The notes beneath the pieces were generated by a model, which worked only from the letters and a program-made list of their open reading frames with translations, was not told the origin of the DNA and ran no database searches. From Clostridia bacterium (GTDB lineage: Bacteria > Bacillota > Clostridia > Oscillospirales > CAG-272), in contig JAFUNJ010000012.1 in assembly GCA_017482355.1 (NCBI GenBank), positions 186,001 through 250,000 on the forward strand: 64,000 nt of DNA, in the 5' to 3' direction. Position numbers and translations under genes: made by a program. Positions 17,126 to 25,992 of the stretch are shown here, piece after piece (the first letter of the stretch is position 1; every line of letters starts with the position of its first letter).

Positions 17126-18424
17126 TCAGATCATATCGTCTGAGTTAAAGGGGTCGCCGCACTCGGGGCAGAACTTGGGGGGATTTGATTTATCCTCCGG
17201 CTCCCAGCCGCACTTATTGCAGCGGAAAGATGCCGTCGGCTTTTTTGCGCCGCAGTTCGAACAGAATTTACCCTGATTTACCTCTCCGCAGGTACATTTC
17301 CAGCCACTTTCGGGCTTTTTAGTACCGCAGTTTTCGCAGAATTTGCCGCTGTTTTCCTGACCGCAGGTGCATTTCCATGTATTAGCAGGTGTCGCCTTGG
17401 GAGCTTCCTGCCGCTGCGCCTGACCCATAGCGAAGAGGTTCCCGGCGTTATTTCCGCCTGCGTTCATCGCCATTCCCATGCCGACAAAGCCGTTCATTGC
17501 GCCACCGTCGTTATTTGCGGCTGCCTTCATAGCATCTGCCTGTGCGCCGACAAGAGTTGCCGCCGCCATCGTGGGGTCGCGCAAAATTGCGGAACGCTGT
17601 GCGTCCTGGATAAGCTTTTCTTCATCCTCGGGAAGCGTGATCGGGTTGAGCGCGATGCTCTTTACCTTAAGTCCGCGCAGATCTGCCCATTTAGCGGAAA
17701 GCGCTTCGTTTATAGCGTTTTCGAGCTCAGTGGTATATGCTATGATCTGATTCGGGCGTATGCCGAATGTTGAAAGCTTTGCGAGCGCAGGTGCAAGAGC
17801 GCTGATGAATTCTGTCTTGAGCTGAGCATCAAGCTCGTCGCGACGGAATTCGCGTTCTACGTTTCCGCAGACGTTCTTATAGAAAAGAAGCGGGTTTGAG
17901 ATACTATAGGAATAGATACCCGAGCAACGGACGGATACGTCGATGTCAAGACCGATCTTGTTATCGACAACTCTGAACGGCACGGGATTGGGCGTACCGA
18001 ACTTATTGTCGTAAAGCTCCTTAGTATTGAAATAGTAGACTCTCTGATCCTTTCCAGTGTCACCGCCGTAGGTAAAGCGCTTGCCTATCGTATCGAAGGT
18101 GTCAAGAAGGGTGTCACCGAGCTTACCTGTAAAGATACTCGGCTCACTTGACGTATCGTAGGTGTACTCACCCGGCTCAGCGCAGACCTCAACGATCTTT
18201 CCCTGCTCGACGATCATCATGCACTGTCCGTCAGCTACCGCGATTCCCGAGCCGTTAGAGATCACGTTATCGTGTCCGCTTTTATTCGATGAACGCTTGC
18301 TTGTTCTTTTCTGACCCTTTACGACGAGAACGTCGTTTTCGAGCGCATCACAGTAGAAAAATTCCTTCCACTGATCGGCAAGTGTACCGCCGAGTGCGCC
18401 TATGCCTGCTTTAATAAGTCCCAT
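17126..18424 (-). CDS. ydjI: SPFH-domain protein with C-terminal zinc ribbons (YdjI-like)
   Basis: A protein of 432 residues. Residues 1-300 form the SPFH/virion-core-like domain: DQWKEFFYCD, then GQCMMIVEQGKIVEVCAEPGEYTYD, then YYFNTKEL, then AINEALSAKWADLRGLKVKSI. An Ala/Met/Gly-rich linker follows, then three CxxC-type ribbons (CTCGQENSGKFCENCG, CTCGEVNQGKFCSNCG, CNKCG...CPECG). The family scaffolds membrane domains and, in B. subtilis, belongs to the ydjFGHI cluster. A pspA gene is not in this window. It leads the three-gene operon. Confidence 0.88.
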   Translation of the reverse strand: MGLIKAGIGALGGTLADQWKEFFYCDALENDVLVVKGQKRTSKRSSNKSGHDNVISNGSGIAVADGQCMMIVEQGKIVEVCAEPGEYTYDTSSEPSIFTGKLGDTLLDTFDTIGKRFTYGGDTGKDQRVYYFNTKELYDNKFGTPNPVPFRVVDNKIGLDIDVSVRCSGIYSYSISNPLLFYKNVCGNVEREFRRDELDAQLKTEFISALAPALAKLSTFGIRPNQIIAYTTELENAINEALSAKWADLRGLKVKSIALNPITLPEDEEKLIQDAQRSAILRDPTMAAATLVGAQADAMKAAANNDGGAMNGFVGMGMAMNAGGNNAGNLFAMGQAQRQEAPKATPANTWKCTCGQENSGKFCENCGTKKPESGWKCTCGEVNQGKFCSNCGAKKPTASFRCNKCGWEPEDKSNPPKFCPECGDPFNSDDMI

Positions 18425-18469
18425 ATTGTTTTCTCCTTTTCGGATTTATTTCGGTTAACCGTTTATTAT

Positions 18470-18498
18470 ATTATAGCAAGTATTTCACCGTTTTTCAA
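18470..18498 (-). promoter_or_regulatory. Promoter of the ydj-like operon
   Basis: On the minus strand TTGAAA (18498-18493) and TATAAT (18475-18470) are 17 bp apart, about 46 bp before the SPFH gene. Confidence 0.75.
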
Positions 18499-18663
18499 TG
18501 GTAATGTACGCTTTTTTGAGTCAATTAGGGGCGTTAACGGACAAAATACGGCGTTTTTTCATTTTGTTTTGAATATTTTTGAGCCCTTTCTTCAGTTTTT
18601 GAGAAAATATAAAAAAACTTTATCTGCTTTTTTTCAAAACCTATTTATTTTTTTATGTATTTA

Positions 18664-18672
18664 TGATATAAT
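18664..18672 (+). promoter_or_regulatory. Extended -10 promoter of the nucleoside-salvage operon
   Basis: TGaTATAAT lies 30 bp before the tdk ATG. No good -35 box is visible; the region upstream (18500-18660) is AT-rich and otherwise shows nothing. Confidence 0.6.
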
Positions 18673-18702
18673 ATAATACTAAAAAGAAATTCGGAGGACG
18701 GT

Positions 18703-19284
18703 ATGGCTAAGCTCTATTTTAAGTACGGCGCGATGGGCTCGTCGAAAACGGCGCAGGCCCTTATTACCAAATTTAATTACGAGGAGCGCTCGATGAAGGT
18801 TTGGCTTATCAAGCCCGCAATCGACAACCGCGACGGTGAGAGAGTGATCCGTTCGAGAATAGGTTTACAAGCTACCTGTGAGATCATTTTTGACAGCGAG
18901 AATATCTACGATATTTTCGTGTCGAACCATTCGGACTGCGACGTTATAATCGCAGACGAATGTCAGTTCTTTACCGCTGAACATATAGATCAGCTTCGCA
19001 AGATAGTTGACGAGCTTAATATTCCCGTTATGTGCTTCGGTCTTCGAGCCGACTTTATGTGCAAGCTCTTTAAGGGAAGCAAGCGCCTTTTTGAGCTTGC
19101 GGACTCGATCTCCGAGATAAAGACCATCTGCTCCTGCGGAGCGAAGGCGACAGTTAATGCCCGTCTTGACGAGAACATGAACGTCGTCACCGAGGGCGCG
19201 CAGGTGCTTCTCGGCGGTAACGACCGCTACATAGCTATGTGCCACAAGTGCTGGCAGGATAAGATCAGAAATCAAAAACATTAA
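18703..19284 (+). CDS. tdk: Thymidine kinase
   Basis: A 193-residue type II thymidine kinase. The P-loop is GAMGSSKT (9-16), the catalytic Glu is in IIADECQF (near 86), the lasso region follows with MCFGLRADF, and the structural zinc is held by CSCG and CHKC near the C-terminus. It makes dTMP from thymidine and ATP. A strong RBS (cggagga) precedes the ATG. It is the first gene of a seven-gene operon for deoxynucleoside and nucleotide salvage. Confidence 0.96.
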   Translation: MAKLYFKYGAMGSSKTAQALITKFNYEERSMKVWLIKPAIDNRDGERVIRSRIGLQATCEIIFDSENIYDIFVSNHSDCDVIIADECQFFTAEHIDQLRKIVDELNIPVMCFGLRADFMCKLFKGSKRLFELADSISEIKTICSCGAKATVNARLDENMNVVTEGAQVLLGGNDRYIAMCHKCWQDKIRNQKH

Positions 19285-19306
19285 CATACAAATGAGGTAA
19301 AAAACA

Positions 19307-19972
19307 ATGGAACTTAAAACTATTCTTTCTAAATGCGATCATACTCTTCTTGCTCAGGGTGCTACCTGGAATGAGATCAAGGCAATTTGCGACGACGGTA
19401 TCAAATACGGTACTGCATCTGTTTGTATTCCCGCTTCTTACGTTAAGCGCGCAAAGGAATACGTAGGCGACAAGCTCGCTATCTGCACCGTCATCGGCTT
19501 CCCGAACGGCTACTCGACGACCGCTACAAAGGTTTTTGAGTGCAAGGATGCTATAAGTAACGGCGCTGACGAGATCGACACCGTTATAAACATCGGCGAC
19601 CTCAAGGACTGCCGTTACGATGAGATTCTTAACGAGCTTAAAGCGCTTAAGGAAGCTTGCGGCGAGAAGATCCTCAAGGTCATAATCGAGACCTGCCTTC
19701 TTACCGATGAGGAAAAGATCAAGATGTGTCAGATCGTAACAGAATCGGGCGCTGACTACATCAAGACCTCGACCGGCTTCTCGACAGCAGGGGCGACCCG
19801 CGAGGACGTTAAGCTCTTTTCCGAGAACATCGGTGAAGGCGTAAAGATCAAGGCAGCAGGCGGTATTGCTTCTCTTGCAGACGCTGAGGATTTCATAAAC
19901 CTCGGTGCAGACCGTCTCGGTACGAGCCGTATCGTCAAGATCGCAAAGAACGAACAACACAGCGGATATTAA
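19307..19972 (+). CDS. deoC: Deoxyribose-phosphate aldolase
   Basis: A 221-residue TIM-barrel aldolase that splits 2-deoxyribose-5-phosphate into glyceraldehyde-3-phosphate and acetaldehyde. The start CDHTLLAQ, the Schiff-base Lys in YIKTSTGFS (near 153) and VKIKAAGGI (second Lys) are as expected. It lets the cell use deoxyribose from DNA as carbon. It lies 22 bp after tdk. Confidence 0.96.
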   Translation: MELKTILSKCDHTLLAQGATWNEIKAICDDGIKYGTASVCIPASYVKRAKEYVGDKLAICTVIGFPNGYSTTATKVFECKDAISNGADEIDTVINIGDLKDCRYDEILNELKALKEACGEKILKVIIETCLLTDEEKIKMCQIVTESGADYIKTSTGFSTAGATREDVKLFSENIGEGVKIKAAGGIASLADAEDFINLGADRLGTSRIVKIAKNEQHSGY

Positions 19973-19995
19973 TTTGAATTACAGGAGTATTAAAA

Positions 19996-20718
19996 ATGTC
20001 AGATAAACACACACCTCATATTAAAGCGACCCCTGCGGATTTTGCGAAAACCGTCCTTATGCCGGGCGACCCGCTTCGTTCGAAGTTCGTTGCCGAGACA
20101 TTTCTTGAAAATCCTGTTCTCGTAAACAACGTGCGCGGTATTCAGGGCTACACGGGAACCTACAAGGGTGTTCCCGTAAGCGTTATGGCAAGCGGTATGG
20201 GTATGCCGTCTATCGGCATCTACTCCTACGAGCTTTATAATTTCTTCGGCGTTGAGAACATTATCCGTATCGGTTCTGCCGGCGGTTTGGCTGAAAACGT
20301 ACAGCTCCGCGACGTTATTATCGGAATGGGCGCCTGCACCAACTCTTGCTATCAGGAGCAGTATAACCTCGGCGGCAACTTCGCTCCCATCGCTGACTTC
20401 GCTCTTCTCCGCAAGGCGGTAAACGAGGCGGAAGCACTTGGAGTACGTTATCAGGTTGGTAATCTTCTTTCGTCCGACGTATTCTACAATGCTAATCCGA
20501 AGTTCAACGACGGCTGGCACCGCATGGGCGTTCTCGGCGTTGAAATGGAAGCGGCGGCTCTTTATATGAATGCGGCTTACGCGGGCAAAAAGGCGCTCGC
20601 CATCTGCACTGTTTCCGACCACATCATAAGAGGTGAGGCACTTGACGCAGACGCGCGTCAGAGCACCTTTACCGATATGATGACTATTGCACTCAATATC
20701 GCGGCATCCGAAAACTGA
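19996..20718 (+). CDS. deoD: Purine nucleoside phosphorylase (DeoD type)
   Basis: A 240-residue hexameric-type phosphorylase: MPGDPLRSKFVAE near 15-27 (phosphate binding), RIGSAGGL, GACTNSCYQEQYN, GVEMEAAALY and the catalytic Asp in CTVSDHI. It splits (deoxy)ribonucleosides of purines into base and pentose-1-phosphate. It lies 23 bp after deoC. Confidence 0.95.
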   Translation: MSDKHTPHIKATPADFAKTVLMPGDPLRSKFVAETFLENPVLVNNVRGIQGYTGTYKGVPVSVMASGMGMPSIGIYSYELYNFFGVENIIRIGSAGGLAENVQLRDVIIGMGACTNSCYQEQYNLGGNFAPIADFALLRKAVNEAEALGVRYQVGNLLSSDVFYNANPKFNDGWHRMGVLGVEMEAAALYMNAAYAGKKALAICTVSDHIIRGEALDADARQSTFTDMMTIALNIAASEN

Positions 20719-20732
20719 TTCAGGGGTAATTT

Positions 20733-21974
20733 ATGCCTAAATACGAAGAAGTAAAAAAAGAAATAGCCGATCAGATCGAAAGAGCTAAAAGAGAGCACTG
20801 CTATCCCGGTACGGCGTTTCCCGATTCGGGAGCGATACGCCGCCGTGACGTTGCGCGCGACCGCGGAAGCGTTTGGCGTCCGACCTTTGTTCACGACGTT
20901 GACAAGATAATGCACTGCCCTTATTATAACCGCTATTCCGATAAGACGCAGGTATTTTCTCTAACCAAAAACGACGATATTACAAGACGCGCTCTGCACG
21001 TTCAGCTCGTATCGCGCATTTCCCGTACCATCGGTGCGGCGCTACACCTTAATCTTGATCTTATTGAGGCAATTTCCCTCGGTCACGATATCGGTCACAC
21101 GCCCTTCGGTCACACGGGTGAGCATTATCTTGACGGACTTTATAACTCTTACACGGGGCGTCATTTCTATCACAATATTCACTCTGTCCGAGTTCTCGAC
21201 GGAATATTCCCCTACAACATCAGTCTTCAGACGCTCAACGGTATCGCCGCGCACAACGGCGAAATTGAGGTCGAGGAGTATCACCCTGTTCCGCTTTCCT
21301 CTTTTGATGAATTTGACAAGATGATCGAGAGATGCTACTGCGATCCTGCGGCGGCGTCTGAGCTTATGCCCTGCACGCTTGAGGGCAGCGTCGTTCGTCT
21401 TGCAGATATTATCGCTTATCTCGGCAAGGACCGTCAGGATGCGATAATCCGTGCAAAGCTTGCTGATGAGAGCATGTTTATGAACGAGGAGATCGGTTCG
21501 ATCAATTCCGAGATAATCAACAACCTCGTCGTAAACGTCATTGAAAGCAGCTACGGCAAGCCGTATATAGGGCTTGACGCAAAGCATTTCAAGGCGTTAA
21601 GCAAATCTAAGATGGACAACTATGCCCGCATATACAACCGCGCAGCGGCGCTTGCTCATCTTGATACGACGGTCAAGCCGATGATGACGGAGATTTACGG
21701 ACAGATGCTTGACGACCTCAAAAACGGCGTTAAGAGCTCACCTATCTTCACTCATCACATTGATTACGTCAATGCCGTCTACTACAAGAAGCGCAAGATT
21801 CCGTATGAGAACAGCGAGCCGAACCAGATCGTAGTTGACTATATTGCAAGTATGACTGACAATTATTTTATCGAGCTTCACAATTACCTTTTCCCCGAAA
21901 GTGACTTGAAGGTCGAATATGCGGGCTACTTTGACGAGGAGCTTCGCGCAAGAGAGGAAAAGAAGAATGTTTGA
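20733..21974 (+). CDS. dgt: dGTP triphosphohydrolase-like HD-domain protein
   Basis: A protein of 413 residues with the dGTPase HD core: RRALHVQLV (first His), ISLGHDIGHTPFGHTGE (HD pair near 117 and the extended family motif), and a later Asp in RLADIIAYLGKDRQD. Enzymes of this group hydrolyse dNTPs to nucleosides and triphosphate, here feeding the same operon's phosphorylase. It is longer than the minimal bacterial type. It lies 14 bp after deoD and overlaps the next gene by 8 bp. Confidence 0.88.
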   Translation: MPKYEEVKKEIADQIERAKREHCYPGTAFPDSGAIRRRDVARDRGSVWRPTFVHDVDKIMHCPYYNRYSDKTQVFSLTKNDDITRRALHVQLVSRISRTIGAALHLNLDLIEAISLGHDIGHTPFGHTGEHYLDGLYNSYTGRHFYHNIHSVRVLDGIFPYNISLQTLNGIAAHNGEIEVEEYHPVPLSSFDEFDKMIERCYCDPAAASELMPCTLEGSVVRLADIIAYLGKDRQDAIIRAKLADESMFMNEEIGSINSEIINNLVVNVIESSYGKPYIGLDAKHFKALSKSKMDNYARIYNRAAALAHLDTTVKPMMTEIYGQMLDDLKNGVKSSPIFTHHIDYVNAVYYKKRKIPYENSEPNQIVVDYIASMTDNYFIELHNYLFPESDLKVEYAGYFDEELRAREEKKNV

Positions 21975-22914
21975 TAAGATACTTGATTTAATTAAAAAAT
22001 ACCCTGTTATAGTTATTCACCGTCATAAGAATCCCGACGGTGACGCACTCGGAAGCCAGATCGGTCTTAAGCATATTATACGCGACAACTTTCCCGATAA
22101 GACGGTTTATGCTGTCGGTGATATGACCGCACGATATGCGTTTATGCTCGACGAGCCGATGGACGAGATCTCTGACGACCTTTACAGCGGCGCACTTGCC
22201 ATCGTGCTTGACACCTCGGCAAAGACGCTTATAAGTGACGAAAGATATACTCTTGCGCGTGAGAACGCGCGCTTCGACCATCATCTTTTCGTTGAGGAAA
22301 TTTGCGATGTCGAGCACGTTGACACGAGCTTTGAAAGCTGCTGTGGACTGATTGCGTCGTTCGCAAAAGAATGTTCTCTTACCGTTTCTGAAACCGCCGC
22401 AAAGGCGCTCTACACGGGTATGATAACCGATTCGGGACGCTTCCGTTACGATTCGACGACCTCACAGACCTTCGATATGGCTTCCTTCCTTATGGAAAGA
22501 AATTTCGACACGAACGAGATATTCAGAAATCTCTATACGGACGAGCTTTCGTCCATTCAGCTTCGTGCAAGATTTACTCTTAAGATAAATATTGCCGAAA
22601 ACGGTGTTGCTTACATATACACGACCCTCGACGAGGCAAAGAGCTACGGTGTTGACAACTTCACTATCTCGCGCGGAATGGTAAACACGATGGCGGAGAT
22701 TAAAGGGATTGACCGTTGGGTCAATTTTACCGAGACCGATAACGGCGTACTTTGCGAGATCCGTTCGTCGAAAATGAACATAAATCCCATTGCCGTAAAG
22801 TACGGCGGCGGAGGTCATAAGAAGGCAAGCGGTGCTACGCTTAAGGACAAAAACGAGGCGATGGCGCTGCTGAATGACCTTATTTCCCTTTCGGAGGACA
22901 ATAATGAAGCTTGA
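21967..22914 (+). CDS. DHH/DHHA1 phosphoesterase (NrnA-like), paralogue 1
   Basis: A protein of 315 residues: HRHKNPDGDALGS (metal site 1), IVLDTS, the DHH-type motif FDHHL (near 105), TGMITDSGRFRY, and the DHHA1 substrate motif KYGGGGHKKASGA at the C-terminus. Relatives degrade oligoribonucleotides of 2-5 nt (nanoRNase) and dephosphorylate pAp. ATG 21967 is chosen because agaggaaaag precedes it and it overlaps the dgt stop; the longer frame at 21919 has no RBS. Confidence 0.9.
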   Translation: MFDKILDLIKKYPVIVIHRHKNPDGDALGSQIGLKHIIRDNFPDKTVYAVGDMTARYAFMLDEPMDEISDDLYSGALAIVLDTSAKTLISDERYTLARENARFDHHLFVEEICDVEHVDTSFESCCGLIASFAKECSLTVSETAAKALYTGMITDSGRFRYDSTTSQTFDMASFLMERNFDTNEIFRNLYTDELSSIQLRARFTLKINIAENGVAYIYTTLDEAKSYGVDNFTISRGMVNTMAEIKGIDRWVNFTETDNGVLCEIRSSKMNINPIAVKYGGGGHKKASGATLKDKNEAMALLNDLISLSEDNNEA

Positions 22915-23884
22915 AAACATGACGGCTATACTTAACAAAATAAAGGAATACGACTCTATCGTCATATTCCGCCACAAGCGTCCCGACGGTGACGCGGTCG
23001 GCTCAACGAAGGGACTTCAGAGAATTTTGCGCCTTTCCTTCCCTGAAAAGACGGTGCTTCTTTCAAACGCCGATTATTCCGATTACGTGAGCTTCCTAGG
23101 CGACGAGGACGGCGTTATTTCCGACGAGATCCTAAAAAAGTCACTCGGTATCGTTATTGATACTGCGACGACCGAAAGAATTTCCGATAAGCGTTTTTCG
23201 CTCTGTCCCGAGCTCATCAAGATCGACCATCACATCAGCGTAGATAATTACGGCGATCCCTCCTGGGTCGTTGAGGAAAAGTCCTCGTCCTGCGAAATGA
23301 TCGCGGAGTTTTACTATGCCTTCCGTAATGAGCTCAAGATCGACATCGAGGCGGCTACTTATATTTACGCAGGAATGGTTACCGATTCGGGCAGATTCCG
23401 CTTCCGTTCGGTTTCGGGCGACACAATGAGATATGCAGGTATGCTTCTCGATCTCGGTGTTGACACCGACCACCTTTACGCGAACCTTTATATGAAGGAT
23501 TTTCACGAGTTCAAGTTCCACGGTTACGTTCTTGACAACATCAAGATGACCGAAAACGGCGTGGCTTACGTCAGAATCACCGCTGACACGCGCAAGGAAT
23601 TCTTGCTTACCTACGAGGAAGCAAGCGCCTGCGTTTCCTATATGGATTCGATCAAGAATTCGCTCATCTGGATAGCATTCATTGATGCCGACGACGGCGA
23701 GATCAGGGTTCGTCTCCGTTCGCGCTTCGTTACCGTAAACGAGATCGCGGAAAACTACCGCGGCGGCGGTCACGACTGTGCAAGCGGCGCGACTGTTTAC
23801 AATGACGACGAGGTTCAGGCGCTTCTACGCGACGCCGACGCGCGTCTTAAGAATTACAAAGAAAACAACGAGGGCTGGCTATGA
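22904..23884 (+). CDS. DHH/DHHA1 phosphoesterase (NrnA-like), paralogue 2
   Basis: A protein of 326 residues with the same motif order as the gene before it: FRHKRPDGDAVGS, IVIDTA, IDHHISVD, AGMVTDSGRFRF and ENYRGGGHDCASGA. The RBS cggagga is inside the end of paralogue 1 and the ATG overlaps it by 11 bp. The two copies are clearly diverged from each other, so this is an old duplication, and the roles may differ (for example RNA versus DNA oligomers, or pAp). Confidence 0.9.
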   Translation: MKLENMTAILNKIKEYDSIVIFRHKRPDGDAVGSTKGLQRILRLSFPEKTVLLSNADYSDYVSFLGDEDGVISDEILKKSLGIVIDTATTERISDKRFSLCPELIKIDHHISVDNYGDPSWVVEEKSSSCEMIAEFYYAFRNELKIDIEAATYIYAGMVTDSGRFRFRSVSGDTMRYAGMLLDLGVDTDHLYANLYMKDFHEFKFHGYVLDNIKMTENGVAYVRITADTRKEFLLTYEEASACVSYMDSIKNSLIWIAFIDADDGEIRVRLRSRFVTVNEIAENYRGGGHDCASGATVYNDDEVQALLRDADARLKNYKENNEGWL

Positions 23885-24597
23885 AGATACTTATAGTAAA
23901 CGACGACAGTATGTCGTCCCCGGTACTTCCCCATCTTATCCGTTGGGCAAGGAAGCGCGGTGAGGTTACCGTCGTTGTACCAAAGGTTGAGCAAAGCGGA
24001 ATGAGCCAGTCGCTTGAGTTTGTAAAGCCGGTTGCACTGTCGAAGGAATTTATCGCCGACGATATTGAGGTCTATGCTCTCGATTCCACGCCCGCTGACT
24101 GCGTTCGTTTTGGCGTAACAGGACTTAAGACCACCTACGATCTCGTTATTTCGGGCATCAACAAGGGATATAATCTCGGCGACGATATTGCATATTCGGG
24201 TACTGTCGGTGCGATCCTTGAGGGCTCGCGTCTCGGCATCAAGGGCATTGCTCTGTCGGCAGGTCACGACAGATTCGTTACTGCTGCCGAGGAGCTCGAC
24301 CGCATCTTTGATTATGTTATCGAAAAGGATCTGCTTTCCAAAGGAGATCTCTACAACATCAACATTCCTCACGAGATCAAGGGCTTCAAGATAACGAAGC
24401 AAGGCGGTGAATTCTATACCGACGAGTTCATCGACTGCGGTGATGGAACCGTGCTTCAGACGGGCGTTCCCGTTGAAAGAGAGTTCAACGATCTGACGGT
24501 TGATATCGATGCTGTCAGAAACGGTTACGTTTCGATAACGCCTATCACTGCGTGCAAGACCGACCTTACGGTTTTTGAAAATATTAAAGACATATAA
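23881..24597 (+). CDS. surE: 5'/3'-nucleotidase SurE
   Basis: A 238-residue SurE fold: ILIVNDDS at the N-terminus (metal-binding Asp pair), a Ser/Gln-rich SGMSQSLEF loop, TPADCVRFG, VISGINKGYNLGDDIAYSGTVGAILEG and a C-terminal tetramerisation part. SurE removes phosphate from nucleoside monophosphates, here upstream of the phosphorylase step. The ATG overlaps the previous stop by 4 bp. Last gene of the operon. Confidence 0.94.
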   Translation: MKILIVNDDSMSSPVLPHLIRWARKRGEVTVVVPKVEQSGMSQSLEFVKPVALSKEFIADDIEVYALDSTPADCVRFGVTGLKTTYDLVISGINKGYNLGDDIAYSGTVGAILEGSRLGIKGIALSAGHDRFVTAAEELDRIFDYVIEKDLLSKGDLYNINIPHEIKGFKITKQGGEFYTDEFIDCGDGTVLQTGVPVEREFNDLTVDIDAVRNGYVSITPITACKTDLTVFENIKDI

Positions 24598-24604
24598 CAA
24601 AATG

Positions 24605-24633
24605 AAAAGCACCGAGTGATCGGTGCTTTTTTG
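24605..24633 (+). terminator. Terminator of the nucleoside-salvage operon
   Basis: The stem aaaagcaccga / tcggtgctttt with loop gtga and a T-run follows surE by 7 bp. Confidence 0.92.
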
Positions 24634-24727
24634 TATCTTTGCTTTGGGACATGGTTGCTTCGCAACCTACCTCATCTGCCCACGACTTTGTCGCTTACGC
24701 CATTCTATGAAGAGAAGGCAAGACAAA

Positions 24728-24753
24728 AGAAAAGCCACCTAACGGTGGCTTTT
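24728..24753 (-). terminator. Terminator of the nuclease/ABC-importer operon
   Basis: The stem aaaagccacc / ggtggctttt with loop gtta is followed on the minus strand by tcttttgtct. The 90 bp between this and the surE terminator hold a small ggttgcttcgcaacc hairpin and no gene. Confidence 0.88.
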
Positions 24754-24773
24754 CAAATTTTACCGTGAATTGA

Positions 24774-25949
24774 TTAAGCAGCGGTTACGCTCTTAAGAGT
24801 ACCCTTGTTAACCTGTACCTTTTCGTTGTAGATGGATACAGGACCTTCAACAGTGATGGTATCGCCGACCTTGATAGTGTCAGCACCGTCGCCGGAGAGA
24901 CGGAAGCACTGGAATGCCTTGCCCTCAACGTCGATGGTAACGGTTACGTTGCCGTAATCAGCGCTGTACTCGGTGTCGATCGAGGTGATAGTACCGGTAA
25001 GAGTGTACTTGTGAGCACCTGAAAGAAGCTGATTGTTCTCAAGCTGTGTAGCTGCATCGTAGATCTCTGCGACAGTTTCGTAGATAACTACTTCGTCAGC
25101 AGGTGCGAGCTTTGCAACGTTTTCCTTGGTGATGAGGTTACCGGGGAACTGAGTTACGCCGGTAGTTTCGGGCTTCATATAAGAACCGTCGGAAATGCAG
25201 AAGGTATTGAATTCGCCATAGGTGCCGAGGCAGTATTCGCCGCCACTGATCATGGTGAACCATGCCTTGCAGTCTTCCTTGTAGTACCAAACGGTGCCCT
25301 CTGTTGCGTCGTACTTAAGGCGCTTGGAGGTGCCTTCAAGGTATGCGAGAACGTAGGACTTAGCGCCGTCGATCGTGGTGTAGAACTTGTAGCCACCCTC
25401 TACCTTTTCAGCGTAGAAATCGGGAGCTGCATTTACGTCTTCGGTGGTTGCATAGTACTTACCGCCGCTGATAGTATGAGTAGCGAAGAGGTTCTTGCCG
25501 CCGAGAGTTCCCTGAGTAAGCATAAGCTTGAATGCAGTGTTTTCTGCGGGCTCAGACTCGTAGGGCTCAAAGATGATTACGGGAAGAACGAGATTGAAGG
25601 TCTTAGTCTTGGTCTGGCTGCCGAGCTTTACGGTTGCCGTAAGAACGTAATTTGCCTCAGTGTCGTTTACGTCCGGAACGTCGATGGTAACCATCTTGCC
25701 GTTCTTAACTACCTTGATAGCGCTGTTGTTAACGCTCCAGGTTACGCTGACGGTCTTGTCGCCGACCGGGATGCTGGTGATGAGCTCATAGTCAGCAGAG
25801 GTTCTGTTCATGTCCTTGTAGTTGAGGTTGAGCATAGCAATAGCGTCTTCAAGCGCCTTGCCGTTAGCTTCCTTATCCTCACCGCCGCCACAAGCGACCA
25901 TGCCGAGGCAGCAAATAACTGCCAAAATAAGTGCGAGAAGCTTTTTCAT
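24774..25949 (-). CDS. OB-fold lipoprotein of the nuclease operon
   Basis: A protein of 391 residues with a lipoprotein signal (LGMVAC, Cys near 20). Residues 35-125 look like an Ig-like domain of the kind seen in Clostridial surface proteins (TVSVTWSVNNSAIKV). The middle is rich in Tyr, Gly and Lys. Residues 315-390 form a probable OB-fold (KYTLTGTITSID, VTVTIDVEGKAFQCF, GDTITVEGPVSIY) similar in style to the repeats of secreted YhcR-type nucleases. It would sit on the outer face of the membrane. It follows the nuclease gene by 43 bp with its own good RBS. Role in nucleic-acid binding is a guess from context. Confidence 0.7.
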   Translation of the reverse strand: MKKLLALILAVICCLGMVACGGGEDKEANGKALEDAIAMLNLNYKDMNRTSADYELITSIPVGDKTVSVTWSVNNSAIKVVKNGKMVTIDVPDVNDTEANYVLTATVKLGSQTKTKTFNLVLPVIIFEPYESEPAENTAFKLMLTQGTLGGKNLFATHTISGGKYYATTEDVNAAPDFYAEKVEGGYKFYTTIDGAKSYVLAYLEGTSKRLKYDATEGTVWYYKEDCKAWFTMISGGEYCLGTYGEFNTFCISDGSYMKPETTGVTQFPGNLITKENVAKLAPADEVVIYETVAEIYDAATQLENNQLLSGAHKYTLTGTITSIDTEYSADYGNVTVTIDVEGKAFQCFRLSGDGADTIKVGDTITVEGPVSIYNEKVQVNKGTLKSVTAA

Positions 25950-25992
25950 TGTGTTTTCTCCTTATACATTAATATTTTTTGGAATCAATGAA

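Noticed and set aside
17126..18424. Prophage remnant, because SPFH relatives are sometimes named virion core protein
   Set aside because: No phage genes are nearby and the neighbours match the ydj membrane-stress cluster.
20733..24597. dGTPase-like and surE genes as part of an anti-phage nucleotide-depletion system
   Set aside because: Although dNTP hydrolases can act in defence, here the gene is embedded in a complete deoxynucleoside salvage operon and no other defence gene is near.
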